Origin: Pseudoxanthomonas sp. z9
GTDB taxonomy: Bacteria; Pseudomonadota; Gammaproteobacteria; Xanthomonadales; Xanthomonadaceae
Assembly: GCF_006542425.1 (NCBI RefSeq)
Contig: NZ_VFID01000012.1
Coordinates: forward strand, 124,001 to 188,000
Direction: 5' to 3'
DNA: 64,000 bases
Below, in pieces: positions 9,110-18,687 of the stretch. The translations under genes were made by a program, and so were the position numbers. Within the stretch, counting starts at the first letter, position 1. The number at the start of each line of letters is the position of its first letter. The notes beneath the pieces are model-generated. The model was not told the DNA's origin. It saw only the letters and a program-made list of their open reading frames with translations, and did not search any database.

Positions 9110-9980
9110 GCGCGAGGCTCGCGGCAATCAATCCCACCGACACCACCGCCAATCCGATGCCCAGCCAGTTGATCCGGCTGAGCTTCTCGCCAAAGGCGAA
9201 CGTGCCCACCAGCGTGCCCAGCACCACCACGCCCAGGTTCATCGTCGCGAACACCACGGCGGGATGGGACGGCAGTGCCTGGTGGGCCTTGATGTAGAAC
9301 AGGATGTTGGCGAAGTTGCAGGCGCCGACCAGCAATCCCGCGAGCAGCGCGGCGCCGTCGCGGCGGGGGGTTCCCTTGACCAGCCTCCCGCCTTGCAAGG
9401 CCAGCATGCAGGTCAGCGCGCCGGCGAAGGCGAGGGTCAGCGAGGCCGCGAATGGCGTGCCGGCCACGGCGATGCGCTTGAGCAGGATGTCGACCGCGGC
9501 ATAACCCAGCAGCACGGTCAGCGGCAGCAGCCAGCGCGCCCGCGCGTCGCCGCCGGAGCCGGTGTCGCCCGCGCGCGGGCGCGACACGATCGCGGCGATG
9601 GCGATCAGGCCCAGCCCCAATCCCGCCAGCTTGCCGGCATCCGCGGTCTCGCCGAAGAACAGGAATGCCGCGCCCAGCGAGACCACCAGCGACAGGCGCT
9701 GGGCCACGTCGGTGCGGGCGATGCCGGCGGCCCGCACCGACGCCGCCATGGCCAGGAAGATGCCCGGCAGCAGGACCATCAGCAGTCCGAGCGCCAGCCA
9801 CGGCGTGCCCGGGTCGCGCAGGCGGTCCAGAGGCGGGTCCAGGGTTGCGAAACAAAGCAGCAGGGCGGCCACGTAGTTGCCCAGGATCACCGGCACCATG
9901 CCCAGTCCGCGTCGCTGGGCCAGCTTCAACAGCACGCCGACCAGCACGCTGAACAGGACGCTGACAATCAAGAAGGGCAT
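9102..9980 (-). CDS. EamA/DMT-superfamily transporter
   Basis: Inner-membrane transporter of 292 residues made of about ten hydrophobic helices in two repeats. The first half includes VPVILGNYVAALLLCFATL and RTDVAQRLSLVVSLGAAFLFFGE; the second includes VGACNFANILFYIKAHQAL and the closing GVVVLGTLVGTFAFGEKLSRINWLG segment typical of EamA domains. The start is placed at the ATG at 9980, just before the first membrane helix; the frame is open upstream but that part looks non-coding. Substrate unknown. It overlaps the SRPBCC gene. Confidence 0.86.
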   Translation of the reverse strand: MPFLIVSVLFSVLVGVLLKLAQRRGLGMVPVILGNYVAALLLCFATLDPPLDRLRDPGTPWLALGLLMVLLPGIFLAMAASVRAAGIARTDVAQRLSLVVSLGAAFLFFGETADAGKLAGLGLGLIAIAAIVSRPRAGDTGSGGDARARWLLPLTVLLGYAAVDILLKRIAVAGTPFAASLTLAFAGALTCMLALQGGRLVKGTPRRDGAALLAGLLVGACNFANILFYIKAHQALPSHPAVVFATMNLGVVVLGTLVGTFAFGEKLSRINWLGIGLAVVSVGLIAASLAHG

Positions 9981-10201
9981 GGGCGGGCCGATAAGGAGGG
10001 GTTGGCGATTATCCCCCGCTGGCCGGGCGGGCGCCGGATTCGCGTTTCTGGTCAATGATCCCGGTACTTACGGGTCATGGAAGAAGGTTCGCATTCGCTT
10101 ATCATCGCGGCTTCCGCGGGCTGCCATTCGGATGGTTGCGGCGGAGCAGGGGAGGGGCCACAGGCCCCGCAATGTTTCAACCAAACAGGGATTGATTTTT
10201 C

Positions 10202-11152
10202 ATGTTGAAGATTTCTTTGAAGCAGGCCGCGCTGGCGGCCTCGATGCTGATGATCGCCGTGCCCGCCTTCGCCGCCAAGAGCGCCCAGGACACGCGCAAG
10301 GAAAAGGTCGCGCAGATTCCGACCTGCACCAAGCCGCTGGGCACCATCTCGGTGATCGAGCCGGAAGACGTGGTGAACTGGTGGACCGGCCAGCAGCTGC
10401 CGGCGCCGTCGCGCCTGATCAAGGTGTTCGTCAACAAGTCGCGCTGCTTCACCCTGGTGGATCGCGGCGTGGGCCTGAACGCCGCCATGAGCGAGCGCGC
10501 CCTGGCCGCCGACGGTGAGCTGCGCAACCGTTCCAACATCGGCAAGGGCCAGATCAAGGCGGCCGACTACGTGCTGGTGCCCGACCTGATCTCGCAGAAC
10601 TCCAACGCCAGCGGCAACGCCATCACCGGCCTGCTGGGCGGCCTGATCGGCGGCACCGCCGGCGCCGTGGTGGGTGGCCTGAACTTCAAGAGCAAGACCG
10701 CCGACGTGGTCCTGACCCTGACCGACGTGCGCTCGTCCGAGCAGGTCGCGATGGCCGAAGGCAACGCCAAGAAGACCGACATGGGCTGGGGCGCGGGCGG
10801 CGGCCTGTTCGGCGGCAGCGGCGTGGGCGCGGCCGGCGTGGGCGGCTATGCCAACACCGAAATCGGCCAGGTCATCACCCTGGCCTACCTGCAGGCCTAC
10901 ACCGATCTGGTCACCCAGCTGGGCGGCGTGGCCGAGAACGCCTCGGCCGCCAGCGCGCAGCAGGCCGTGGAAATGACCAAGCCGGGCCGCCTGTTCGCCA
11001 ACGCCAAGGGCACCGGCAAGGCCGTGCGCGATCTGGACGTGGGCATGATGCTGTACCCCACCGGCACCAAGGAAGGCGTGATGTGGGAAGTCGAGGATGA
11101 ACTCGGCAACAAGGGCTGGGTTTCCTCCACCCTGGTGCAGCTGGCCCGCTGA
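10202..11152 (+). CDS. CsgG/HfaB-like secreted protein with C-terminal SH3-like segment
   Basis: Exported protein of 316 residues. A signal peptide is plain (hydrophobic AALAASMLMIAVPAFA, cleavage near 24). The core has the CsgG-family pattern: RLIKVFVNKSRCFTLVDRG, then AADYVLVPDLI, a glycine-rich hinge (GLLGGLIGGTAGAVVGGL), and a beta-rich segment with DVVLTLTDVRSSEQVAMAEG. The last 60 residues (MMLYPTGTKEGVMWEVEDELGNKGWVSS) look like a small SH3 domain. Unlike CsgG there is no lipobox cysteine, and no curli genes are nearby, so a role in secretion is doubtful. AGGGA precedes the ATG. Confidence 0.75.
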   Translation: MLKISLKQAALAASMLMIAVPAFAAKSAQDTRKEKVAQIPTCTKPLGTISVIEPEDVVNWWTGQQLPAPSRLIKVFVNKSRCFTLVDRGVGLNAAMSERALAADGELRNRSNIGKGQIKAADYVLVPDLISQNSNASGNAITGLLGGLIGGTAGAVVGGLNFKSKTADVVLTLTDVRSSEQVAMAEGNAKKTDMGWGAGGGLFGGSGVGAAGVGGYANTEIGQVITLAYLQAYTDLVTQLGGVAENASAASAQQAVEMTKPGRLFANAKGTGKAVRDLDVGMMLYPTGTKEGVMWEVEDELGNKGWVSSTLVQLAR

Positions 11153-11180
11153 GGCCCGCGCGCCACGACCGATGCTCCGG

Positions 11181-11208
11181 AGGCCGCGGGAAACCGCGGC
11201 CTTCGCGT
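11181..11208 (+). terminator. Terminator-like hairpin after the CsgG-like gene
   Basis: AGGCCGCGG-GAAA-CCGCGGCCT forms a perfect 9-bp stem with a GAAA tetraloop, followed by TCGCGTTTT. It lies 29 nt after the stop. The short T-run is a little displaced, so efficiency is uncertain. Confidence 0.65.
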
Positions 11209-11270
11209 TTTGCGGGGTCCGGGCCGGCCCGCGCTTGGTTTTCACCCGCACCGGCCCAATAATTCCCGCC

Positions 11271-11549
11271 ATGGAAATCAAGTCCGACAACCCCGAACAC
11301 GGCTTCCAGTTCCCCGGCACCTTCGAACTGAGCGCCATGGGCACCGCCAACGCGGGCCTGGAAACCGAACTCCCGAAACTGTTGACCCAGGCCGGCGTGG
11401 AAGTGATCCACGAGGACATCAGCTGGAAGCATTCGGCCAACGGCAAGTACGTGTCCGTGCGCATCGCCTTCCAGGCCGCCAGCCGCGAGCAGTACGACGC
11501 CGCCCACGAGGCCCTGCGCGCGCACCCGGAAGTGAAGTGGACGCTGTGA
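11271..11549 (+). CDS. ybeD: YbeD-like protein (DUF493)
   Basis: Small cytoplasmic protein of 92 residues with an ACT-like ferredoxin fold in E. coli YbeD. The conserved run [20 protein letters not shown] near the N-terminus and the strand [14 protein letters not shown] near residue 65 identify the family. It lies directly before lipB, as in E. coli and many proteobacteria, and its TGA overlaps the GTG start of lipB by two bases, so the two are translationally coupled. Its function is unknown in any species; the link with lipoate metabolism is by context. Confidence 0.9.
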   Translation: MEIKSDNPEHGFQFPGTFELSAMGTANAGLETELPKLLTQAGVEVIHEDISWKHSANGKYVSVRIAFQAASREQYDAAHEALRAHPEVKWTL

Positions 11550-12205
11550 GCCGTCCCTGCGCGGTGCGTGAACTGGGGCGACAGCCCTACGAACCGGTGT
11601 GGCGGGCGATGCAGCGCTTCACCGACGCGCGCGACGAACAGACCCCCGACGAGCTGTGGCTGGTCGAGCACGATCCGGTGTTCACCCTGGGCCAGGCCGG
11701 CAAGCCGGAGCACGTGCTCGCGCCCGGCGACATCCCGGTGGTGCAGGTGGATCGCGGTGGCCAGGTGACCTATCACGGCCCGGGCCAGATCGTGGCCTAT
11801 CCGCTGTTCGACCTGCCGCGGATGAAGGTCGGCGTGCGCGACTACGTCTGCAAGATCGAACAGGCGATGATCGATACCGTCGCCGAATGGAACATCCACG
11901 CCGAACGCAAGTCCGGCGCGCCGGGCGTGTACGTGGCCGGCGCCAAGATCGGCGCGCTCGGCATCCGCGTGCGCCACGGCCGCACCTTCCATGGCCTGGC
12001 GTTCAATGTCGCCATGGACCTGTCGCCTTGGCACCGCATCAATCCCTGCGGCTACGAGGGATTGCAGGTTGCCACGCTGGCCGATCTCGGTGGTCCCTCC
12101 GGCCTGGAACAGGTCAAGCCGGTGCTGCTGGAAAAGCTGGCCGCGCAGTTCGGCCTGGATCTGCAGCGCCAGGCCACCCTGCCGGATCTCTCGCTGGCCG
12201 CCTGA
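11546..12205 (+). CDS. lipB: Octanoyl-ACP:protein N-octanoyltransferase LipB
   Basis: Transfers octanoate from acyl-carrier protein to lipoyl domains of pyruvate and 2-oxoglutarate dehydrogenases and the glycine cleavage H protein; first step of lipoate synthesis, in the cytoplasm. Length 219 residues is normal. The signature [17 protein letters not shown] (about residues 68-84) is intact, with the catalytic Lys in [11 protein letters not shown] and catalytic Cys in [11 protein letters not shown]. It starts with GTG overlapping the ybeD stop. lipA, its usual partner, is not in the window. REP-like repeats follow the gene. Confidence 0.97.
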   Translation: MSRPCAVRELGRQPYEPVWRAMQRFTDARDEQTPDELWLVEHDPVFTLGQAGKPEHVLAPGDIPVVQVDRGGQVTYHGPGQIVAYPLFDLPRMKVGVRDYVCKIEQAMIDTVAEWNIHAERKSGAPGVYVAGAKIGALGIRVRHGRTFHGLAFNVAMDLSPWHRINPCGYEGLQVATLADLGGPSGLEQVKPVLLEKLAAQFGLDLQRQATLPDLSLAA

Positions 12206-12222
12206 TAAAGCCAGCAATGTCT

Positions 12223-12353
12223 TGTGGGAGCGACGTGAGTCGCGACCCCGTTGCCCGTGCCTTCCGCTTCTTCCCATGACGCGCATGCCCTGGGGAAAAG
12301 CACGGGTTTGCTTGCGCATCAGTTTTCCGGTCGCGACTCACGTCGCTCCTACA
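12223..12353. repeat. REP-like inverted pair between lipB and glnE
   Basis: Direct copy at 12223-12245 (GTGG head) and inverted copy at 12331-12353 (GTAG head), both with the GTGAGTC variant of the loop. Together they could fold into a long stem enclosing 85 nt, as in paired REP (BIME-type) elements. The pair begins 18 nt after the lipB stop and ends 36 nt before the glnE start. Confidence 0.85.
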
Positions 12354-12388
12354 AACAAAGCCGGGACGGCATGCCACAATCCGGCGAT

Positions 12389-15199
12389 ATGGATGACAAC
12401 GCCCCGGTTTCCGACACCGATCTCGATGCCCTGATCGAACGCGGCCTGGCCCGCCTGCGCGAATCCTCGCCTGGTTCGGCCGAGTTGTTGGCCGATCCCG
12501 CCCGCGCCGCGCGCGTCGGCAAGGTGATCCTGGCCAGCGACTTCGCCCTGGAAACCCTGCGCCGGCAGCCGGATCGGCTGGAAGCCCTGCTGCGTGACGA
12601 CGGCGCCGCGCCCACGCCCGCGCCGATCCTGCAAGCCGATGAATCCGGACGCTGGCAAGAGCAATTGCGTCGCTACCGCACCGCCGAATCGACCCGCCTG
12701 ATCTGGCGCGACGTGCTGGGCCTGGACGATGTCGACGCCATCCTCGCCGGCAGCACGCGGCTGGCGGAGAACTGCCTGCGCATCGGCCTGGAAGCGCTGG
12801 AAGCCGAATTCGCCCTGCGTCATGGCCTCGTGCGCGCCGCGGACGGCAGCGTGCAGCGGCTGGTGGTGTTCGGCCTCGGCAAGCTGGGCGGCGGCGAACT
12901 GAACTTTTCCTCCGACGTGGATCTGGTCTATGCGTTCCCGCATAACGGCGAGTCCGATGGCGCGCGTCCGCTGGCGGCGGAGGACTACTTCGCCCGCCTC
13001 GGCCAACGCCTGGCCAAGCTGCTGGACGAGCCCACGGTCGACGGCTTCTGCCATCGGGTGGATCTGCGCCTGCGTCCGTTCGGCAATGCCGGGCGGGTGG
13101 CGCTGTCGTTCGTCGGCATGGACCAGTACTTCCAGCGTGAAGGCCGCGACTGGGAACGCTACGCCTGGCTGAAGGCGCGTGCGGTCGCCGGCGACATCGA
13201 GGCCGGCGAGCGCTGGCTGGAAAGCCTGCGCCCGTTCGTCTACCGCCGCTATCTGGACTACACCGCGCTCGACGGCCTGCGCGAGATGAAGGCCGCGATC
13301 GCCGCGGAAGTGGCGCGCCGCGAACTGGCCGACGACATCAAGCGCGGCCCGGGCGGCATCCGCGAAATCGAATTCCTGGTGCAGGCGCTGCAGTTGATCC
13401 GGGGTGGCCGCGAACCGTCGCTGCGCGAGCGCCGGCTGATGCCGGCGTTGCGCGCGCTGGTCGCGACCCGCCAGGTGGTCGAAGGCGATGGCGCCGCGCT
13501 GGGCCAGGCCTACCGCTACCTGCGCCGGCTGGAAAACCGCCTGCAGATGCTGCGCGACGCGCAGACCCACGCCTTGCCGGACAACCCGCTGGATCGCGAA
13601 CGCATCGCGCGCGGGCTGGACTACCCGGACTGGCCGGCGCTGCAGGCCGCCCTGCAGCGCCAGCGTGATCGGGTGGCGCAGGAATTCGCCGAACTGCTCG
13701 CGCCGCGCCGCGGCCAGGCCGAGCCGGGCGCGCTGGAACACTATTGGCGCGCATTGCCGGAAGGCGGTGACGAATCCGCGCTGGCCGACGCCGGCTTCGC
13801 AGACGCCGCCACCGCGGACGGCGCGCTGCGCGATTTCGCCCGTTTCTCCGGGGTGCGGGCACTGTCGGACACTTCGCGCGCGCGACTGGATCGGGTGGTG
13901 CCCGCATTGCTCGGCGCGGCGGCGCGATCGGCGCAGCCGGATGCCGCGCTCAAGCGGGCGCTGGCGCTGCTGCAGGCGATCCTGCGTCGGGCCAGCTATC
14001 TGGCACTGCTGGACGAACAGCCCAGCGCGCTGGCGCGCCTGGTCGACGTGCTGGCGCGCAGCGCGCTGCTGGCCGAACGGCTGGCGCTGTACCCGCTGCT
14101 GCTGGACGAACTGCTGGACGCACGCGTGTCCGGACCGCTGCCGGACAAGCAGGGCCTGCACGTCGAATGCAACCGCGCGCTGGAGGGCGGCGATGCCGAG
14201 TCGACCCTGCGCGAATTGAACGAACGCCGGCTGGCGCTGAGCTTCCGCATCGCCATGGCCGCGCTGGACCGTCGCCAACCCGCCCGCGAAAGCACCCGCC
14301 AGCTGGCCTGGCTGGCCGACGAAGTCGTGCGGGTGGTGCTGCGCACCGCCGAGGACGAGGTCGCGGCCGCGCACGGCCGCGTTCCGCAGGGACGCTTCGC
14401 GGTGATCGGCTATGGCAGCCTGGGTGGCGAGGAACTGGGCTTCGGCTCGGATCTGGATCTGGTGTTCCTCTACGACGCGCCCGCCGACGCGCAGTCCGAC
14501 GGTGCGCGTCCCCTGGAAGCCGGACGCTGGTACGCGCGGCTGGCGCAGAAGATCGTCGCCCTGCTGGGTGCGGAGACCGGCGCCGGCCGGCTCTACGACG
14601 TGGACGTGCGCCTGCGGCCGGACGGCGCCAAGGGCCTGCTGGTGTCGTCACTGGCCAGCTACCGCGAATACCAGCGCGAACGTGCCTGGACCTGGGAACA
14701 CCAGGCGCTGGTGCGCGCGCGCGGCGTTGCCGGCGACGAGGTGCTGCAGCAGGATTTCGAGGACATCCGCGACACCACCCTGTCGCGGATGCGCGATCCG
14801 GCGCAGTTGCGCGACGACGTGGTGAAGATGCGCCAGCGCATGCGTGCGGAACTGGACCGCAGCGACGCCGCCCGCTTCGATCTCAAGCAGGGCGAAGGCG
14901 GCCTGGTCGATCTGGAGTTCCTGCTGCAGTACCGGGTGCTGCGTGAATCCGACGCCGCCCCCGCGCTGCTGACGCCGCGCAACACCGCCTCGCTGATCGC
15001 CGCGCTGCTGGCAACCGGCCGCATCGACGAACCGACCGCGCAGGCGCTGACCCAGGCGCATACCGTGTTCCTCGCCGAAGGCCTGGCCTGCACCCTGGAT
15101 CGGCGCCCGCGACTGGTGCCGGAGACCGCCGCCATCGCCACTGCCCGCGCCGCCGTGCGCCATGTGCTGGCGGCCCACGATCTCGATTTCGGCGGGTAA
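12389..15199 (+). CDS. glnE: Bifunctional glutamine synthetase adenylyltransferase/deadenylase
   Basis: Adds AMP to and removes it from glutamine synthetase according to nitrogen status, signalled by PII proteins. Length 936 residues, close to the 946 of E. coli. Two nucleotidyltransferase domains are visible: the N-terminal deadenylase site ([20 protein letters not shown], about residues 162-181) and the C-terminal adenylylation site ([20 protein letters not shown], about 673-692), each with the metal-binding Dx[15 protein letters not shown] and [15 protein letters not shown] are the paired helical-domain motifs. An ATG at 12371 is an alternative start. The frame is open further upstream, but only through a REP-like repeat, so that part is not coding. 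Confidence 0.97.
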   Translation: MDDNAPVSDTDLDALIERGLARLRESSPGSAELLADPARAARVGKVILASDFALETLRRQPDRLEALLRDDGAAPTPAPILQADESGRWQEQLRRYRTAESTRLIWRDVLGLDDVDAILAGSTRLAENCLRIGLEALEAEFALRHGLVRAADGSVQRLVVFGLGKLGGGELNFSSDVDLVYAFPHNGESDGARPLAAEDYFARLGQRLAKLLDEPTVDGFCHRVDLRLRPFGNAGRVALSFVGMDQYFQREGRDWERYAWLKARAVAGDIEAGERWLESLRPFVYRRYLDYTALDGLREMKAAIAAEVARRELADDIKRGPGGIREIEFLVQALQLIRGGREPSLRERRLMPALRALVATRQVVEGDGAALGQAYRYLRRLENRLQMLRDAQTHALPDNPLDRERIARGLDYPDWPALQAALQRQRDRVAQEFAELLAPRRGQAEPGALEHYWRALPEGGDESALADAGFADAATADGALRDFARFSGVRALSDTSRARLDRVVPALLGAAARSAQPDAALKRALALLQAILRRASYLALLDEQPSALARLVDVLARSALLAERLALYPLLLDELLDARVSGPLPDKQGLHVECNRALEGGDAESTLRELNERRLALSFRIAMAALDRRQPARESTRQLAWLADEVVRVVLRTAEDEVAAAHGRVPQGRFAVIGYGSLGGEELGFGSDLDLVFLYDAPADAQSDGARPLEAGRWYARLAQKIVALLGAETGAGRLYDVDVRLRPDGAKGLLVSSLASYREYQRERAWTWEHQALVRARGVAGDEVLQQDFEDIRDTTLSRMRDPAQLRDDVVKMRQRMRAELDRSDAARFDLKQGEGGLVDLEFLLQYRVLRESDAAPALLTPRNTASLIAALLATGRIDEPTAQALTQAHTVFLAEGLACTLDRRPRLVPETAAIATARAAVRHVLAAHDLDFGG

Positions 15200-15212
15200 C
15201 CCTGTGGTGTTG

Positions 15213-15288
15213 TGTAGGAGCGACGTCAGTCGCGACCGTAGTCTCCGTACCGCCGGTATCTCCGGTCGCGACTGACGTCGCTCCTACA
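15213..15288. repeat. REP-like inverted pair between glnE and the next gene
   Basis: Copies at 15213-15235 (direct) and 15266-15288 (inverted), both with a GTAG head and the GTCAGTC loop variant. The matched variants in the two arms suggest that pairs are copied or corrected as a unit. The genes on either side converge here, and no other terminator is seen, so the pair may end transcription from both sides. Confidence 0.85.
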
Positions 15289-15296
15289 AAAACAAC

Positions 15297-16277
15297 TCAC
15301 TCCCCCGCATAAAACCCCGAACGCTTCAGGAATGCCTCCACCTTCGCACCGTCGCGATAGTTGAGCTCGATGATCTCGGCCAGCGCGCGTGACTTGTCGG
15401 ACGCGCGCTGGTAGTAGTCGCGCATGATCGCGTAACCGATGTAATAACCCAGATCGCCCGTGCCGTAGGCATTGTCCGGGCCGTTGTAGAGCCAGCCGCT
15501 CCAGTCCGTTTCGCGCATCTGCGCCCTGAAATCACGCTTGAGCGCAGCTTCGTTGCGCGGTCCGTAGCGCATGTACGGTTGCGCAGGGACCTGCCCGGTA
15601 ATGCGCTCCGCGACGAAGTCCGCCGCGCCTTCGTACATCGCCTGCGCCAGCAGGTTGGCGCCGGGCCCCTTCTGTTGGGTGTGCACGTACTCGTGCACGT
15701 TCAGCAGCACCAGCTGCGTGCCCGGCTCGCTGCGGAAATAGACGCCCAGCGCCCTGGACATGCGCTCCGGCAGTTCGGAGACATCGGTCCGCGAATCACC
15801 GCCGGCGATTTCCGCGCCGATCAGCACCTTGTCACCGAGCGTGGTGCCGCTGGAGCGCAGGCAGCCGATGGCGAAATAGATCCGGGCCGGTCGCAATGCC
15901 GGATACAACTCGCGGAAGCGGGCGATGCCAGGCGCGAACTCGCCGCCGCGCGCCGCCAGCGCCAGCGATCCGGCGCGCACCGAGTTCCAGAACTTCGGAT
16001 AGCGCCGGATCGCATCCAGATAGCAATCCGCGTCATAGCCCTTGGCCTGCATGAATGCCTTCAGGCCCGCGCTGCCGGGATCGAGGAAATCCCGCTGCAG
16101 GATCCGGCGCCGGTCCGCGTCGTCCGGTGTGGCGACGATGCGGTCATAGGCGGTCCAGAAGCGCTCGACATCGGCCGATTCGACTGCGTCGTCCCCGCCG
16201 TCGCTCCGCCCCAGCCCCGGCAGGGCCAGGATCATCAGGCCCAGCAGCAGGGCGCCCAAGACGTGTACGTAGCGCAT
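15297..16277 (-). CDS. Putative secreted zinc metalloprotease (DUF2268-like)
   Basis: Protein of 326 residues with an N-terminal signal peptide or anchor (VLGALLLGLMILALPGLG). A gluzincin-like HExxH motif is present as NVHEYVHTQQ (about residues 204-213), followed 20 residues later by MYEGAADFVAERITG, where the Glu could be the third zinc ligand. This arrangement resembles the DUF2268 group of predicted zinc proteases. A GAGGG ribosome site precedes the ATG. It is convergent with glnE; upstream on the same strand are an NTF2-like and an ELM1-like gene. Substrate unknown; protease activity is inference from the motif. Confidence 0.7.
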   Translation of the reverse strand: MRYVHVLGALLLGLMILALPGLGRSDGGDDAVESADVERFWTAYDRIVATPDDADRRRILQRDFLDPGSAGLKAFMQAKGYDADCYLDAIRRYPKFWNSVRAGSLALAARGGEFAPGIARFRELYPALRPARIYFAIGCLRSSGTTLGDKVLIGAEIAGGDSRTDVSELPERMSRALGVYFRSEPGTQLVLLNVHEYVHTQQKGPGANLLAQAMYEGAADFVAERITGQVPAQPYMRYGPRNEAALKRDFRAQMRETDWSGWLYNGPDNAYGTGDLGYYIGYAIMRDYYQRASDKSRALAEIIELNYRDGAKVEAFLKRSGFYAGE

Positions 16278-16381
16278 GCCGTCACCCTCGCCGCTGGAAA
16301 ACAGGAACCGGTTGGATGCGTCGGGCGGGCAGGGCGTTTAAAGCGGCCGTCGATGGCAATCCTGGCCATCGGTGGAGGCAC

Positions 16382-16765
16382 TCAACTGAAATCGACCAGA
16401 TGATTGATTCGGTCACCGGCGAAGCCGAACTCCGACCGTCCCTGCAACGCCAGTTCTGTGCCCGCGGACGGGCCGTCGGGAATGTCCTGGGCGAGGGTGC
16501 CGCGATAGTCGATCTCCACGATCGTCCGCTCGGGATCGAAACGCCATGATGTCACCCGCTGCTCGCGGACGGAGAACAACCACCGCGATTGCTCGGCGAG
16601 CGCGCGGAAGGCGTCGCGCCCGTCGGTGGCCGTGGTGAGCGCGCCGCCGGCATGGTTCTCGAAGCGCACGTCGTCGGACAGCAATGCGACCATGCCATCG
16701 ATATCGAAGGCGTTGTAGGCAGTGATGTAACGTTGGATCAGGGCCTGCTTGTCGGCATCGTTCAT
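16382..16765 (-). CDS. NTF2/SnoaL-like protein
   Basis: Small protein of 127 residues with the cone-shaped NTF2 fold pattern: an N-terminal helix (DKQALIQRYITAYNAFDIDGMVALLSDDVRFENH), a middle segment (GRDAFRALAEQSRWLF) and beta strands (ERTIVEIDYRGTL, AGDRINHLVDFS). Such proteins act as isomerases, hydrolases or simple ligand binders, so no reaction is assigned. The ATG at 16765 is chosen because homology-like sequence starts there. It lies between two same-strand genes with gaps of about 80-105 nt. Confidence 0.8.
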   Translation of the reverse strand: MNDADKQALIQRYITAYNAFDIDGMVALLSDDVRFENHAGGALTTATDGRDAFRALAEQSRWLFSVREQRVTSWRFDPERTIVEIDYRGTLAQDIPDGPSAGTELALQGRSEFGFAGDRINHLVDFS

Positions 16766-16848
16766 GGAAACACCGCGCGGGGGAGGAAGGCCCACTTTAT
16801 CCGCCACCGCCGTGATCGCGCTGTTTCCTTGATGCGGGCCGTTTCCCG

Positions 16849-17832
16849 TCAGCCGACGGAACCGCCCAGCCGTTCCCGCAGCAGGCCGGCCACGCGCGCG
16901 GTTTCGCGCAACGGCTCGACCGCAAACGGCGCCAGCTTCCCGTCCATGGCGCGGATCCGGCCGCTGGCCAGCAGCGCGTCGAGGAACCGGCGCGGCCGTC
17001 CGCTCACGCGCGGCGGATCGAACACGAATACCGGCACGCGGGTGGCGCAGGCTTCGGAGATCATGTTGACCGAATCCGGCGAGCACACGATGCGGTCGGC
17101 CCAGGCGAGCAGTCCCGGATAGGGATTGGCGCCGTCGGCGTCGTCGATCCAGGTCAGTCCAGGCGTCTCGACGAAGCGGTGGCGCAGCGCGTCGCGGACC
17201 TGCGCGTCGGTCCGCCGCGAAGCGGTGATCAGCAGGCTGCCGCCGTCGCGGGCGAGCATCGCCTCCAGCCGGCCGGCCAGCACTTCGAAGGCATTGCGGT
17301 CGAAGCGGGCATGCGCGCTTCGACCGCCCAGCAATACGGCGGTGCGTGGTCCGGGCAGATCCGCGAACGTGGCGAATCCGTTGCGCGCCCGCGCCAGCCA
17401 GGCGTCGTCGATGGGATTCAGGCTGCCCTGCACGGTGAGAACGTTGGCGCCAGACAGGCCGTCATGCGCCGGCGCGACGACCCAGTTCCACAGCGAGGGA
17501 TCCAGCCGGGGATCCAGGATCTGCACGACCTGGCTGCCCACCGAGCGTAGCAAGCGGGTGGCGAGCGCGGCCTGCCGGCCGCAGCCGATGGCCAGTCGCG
17601 GCGGGGCGGCCAGCGCGGTCCGGAACGCGGACCCGAACGCCCCCGTGTCCCCGGGCAGCCGCCGAGGCGCCCACCAGCGCCAGGGCGCGCTCGGTCGCAG
17701 GACCAGTGCCTCGCGCGGTGCCGCCTCCAACGCGTCGGCCAGGGCCGACGCCTGGCGGACGTTGCCCGCATGGCCGTCAGTGAGGGTCCAGAGGCGGTCG
17801 GAAAGCAGGGCGGGGCGGTCTGTTTGTTCCAC
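16849..17832 (-). CDS. ELM1/GtrOC1-family protein (glycosyltransferase-like fold)
   Basis: Protein of 327 residues of the bacterial family related to plant mitochondrial fission protein ELM1. The N-terminus has the family pattern LWTLTDGHAGNVRQASALADAL; the middle has QILDPRLDPSLWNWVVAPAHDGLSG and VLTVQGSLNPI; the C-terminal half has ADRIVCSPDSVNMISEACATRVPVFVF, which resembles a nucleotide-sugar-binding region of GT-B enzymes. Function in bacteria is not established; a role in envelope glycan synthesis is a guess. The only in-frame start near the N-terminus is GTG at 17832, with no clear ribosome site. Confidence 0.8.
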   Translation of the reverse strand: MEQTDRPALLSDRLWTLTDGHAGNVRQASALADALEAAPREALVLRPSAPWRWWAPRRLPGDTGAFGSAFRTALAAPPRLAIGCGRQAALATRLLRSVGSQVVQILDPRLDPSLWNWVVAPAHDGLSGANVLTVQGSLNPIDDAWLARARNGFATFADLPGPRTAVLLGGRSAHARFDRNAFEVLAGRLEAMLARDGGSLLITASRRTDAQVRDALRHRFVETPGLTWIDDADGANPYPGLLAWADRIVCSPDSVNMISEACATRVPVFVFDPPRVSGRPRRFLDALLASGRIRAMDGKLAPFAVEPLRETARVAGLLRERLGGSVG

Positions 17833-18065
17833 CTGTCAAAACAATCCGTTCCGGAGCAGCCGGATGATCGCCAAAGTCGGGACACTCTACACTGGCCGGG
17901 TTGTGATTCGCGCGGTCGGGCGAATCCGACGTGCCCGATCCCGCCTCCTTTCGGATGAACCTTTTTCCCGGGTCTTCCGCCGGCCGTCGGTCATGTCGCC
18001 CGCCTCGACCCTGCCTTGACGAAGCCTGACGTATTCGACTGACCACCACCCCCGGAGATTCCACC

Positions 18066-18641
18066 ATGCGCAAGACCCTGTTGATTGCCGCCCTGTTCGC
18101 GTTCGCCGGTTCCGCGTTCGCCGCCCCGGTCACCTACAAGATCGATCCCAACCACACCGACGTGATCGCCCAGTGGAGCCACTTCGGCTTCTCCAACCCG
18201 AGCGCGCACTTCGGCAAGGCCGACGGCACCATCGTTTATGACGCCGAGAACGTGTCCGCGTCCAAGGTCGAGGTGACCCTGCCGCTGTCGGGCCTGAACA
18301 GCTTCGTCGCCGATTTCGACGAGCACCTGCGCAGCGCCGATTTCTTCGATGCCGCCAAGTTCCCGGCCGCCACCTTCAAGAGCACCAAGGTGGAAGCCGC
18401 CGGTGAAGGCAAGCTCAAGGTCACCGGCAACCTGACCATCAAGGACATCACCAAGCCGGTGGTGCTGGACGTGACCCTGAACAAGGCCGGCGAGCACGCC
18501 ATGGCCAAGCGCGCGGCGATCGGCTTCGACGCCACCACCACCGTCAGCCGCACCGAATTCGGCGTGGGCAAGTACGCGCCGGCGGTCAGCGATGAAGTGA
18601 AACTGCGCATCACCACCGAAGCGATGGTGCCGAAGGAGTAA
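18066..18641 (+). CDS. YceI-family periplasmic protein
   Basis: Exported lipocalin-like protein of 191 residues. A signal peptide (LLIAALFAFAGSAFA, cleavage near 19) is followed by the family pattern YKIDPNHTDVIAQWSHFGFSNPSAHFG, the LRSADFFDAAKFPAATFKST segment (about residues 92-111) and the closing strand SDEVKLRITTEAMV. Relatives bind polyisoprenoids such as octaprenyl compounds and are induced by alkaline or osmotic stress in some species. A GGAG site precedes the ATG. A strong terminator follows, so it is probably transcribed alone. Confidence 0.93.
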   Translation: MRKTLLIAALFAFAGSAFAAPVTYKIDPNHTDVIAQWSHFGFSNPSAHFGKADGTIVYDAENVSASKVEVTLPLSGLNSFVADFDEHLRSADFFDAAKFPAATFKSTKVEAAGEGKLKVTGNLTIKDITKPVVLDVTLNKAGEHAMAKRAAIGFDATTTVSRTEFGVGKYAPAVSDEVKLRITTEAMVPKE

Positions 18642-18687
18642 GTCTCCCCGGGGCCGGTGCCCCTCCCTCCCCCGACCGGCCCACCCG

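Noticed and set aside
10052-12319. Open frame of 755 codons antisense to the CsgG-like, ybeD and lipB genes
   Set aside because: Sequence is low-complexity (rich in His, Gln and Arg) as expected for antisense of GC-rich genes, and the three plus-strand genes have clear family motifs.
12251-12388. N-terminal extension of glnE
   Set aside because: The extra in-frame codons pass through a REP-like repeat and lack GlnE similarity, so a start at 12389 (or 12371) is preferred.
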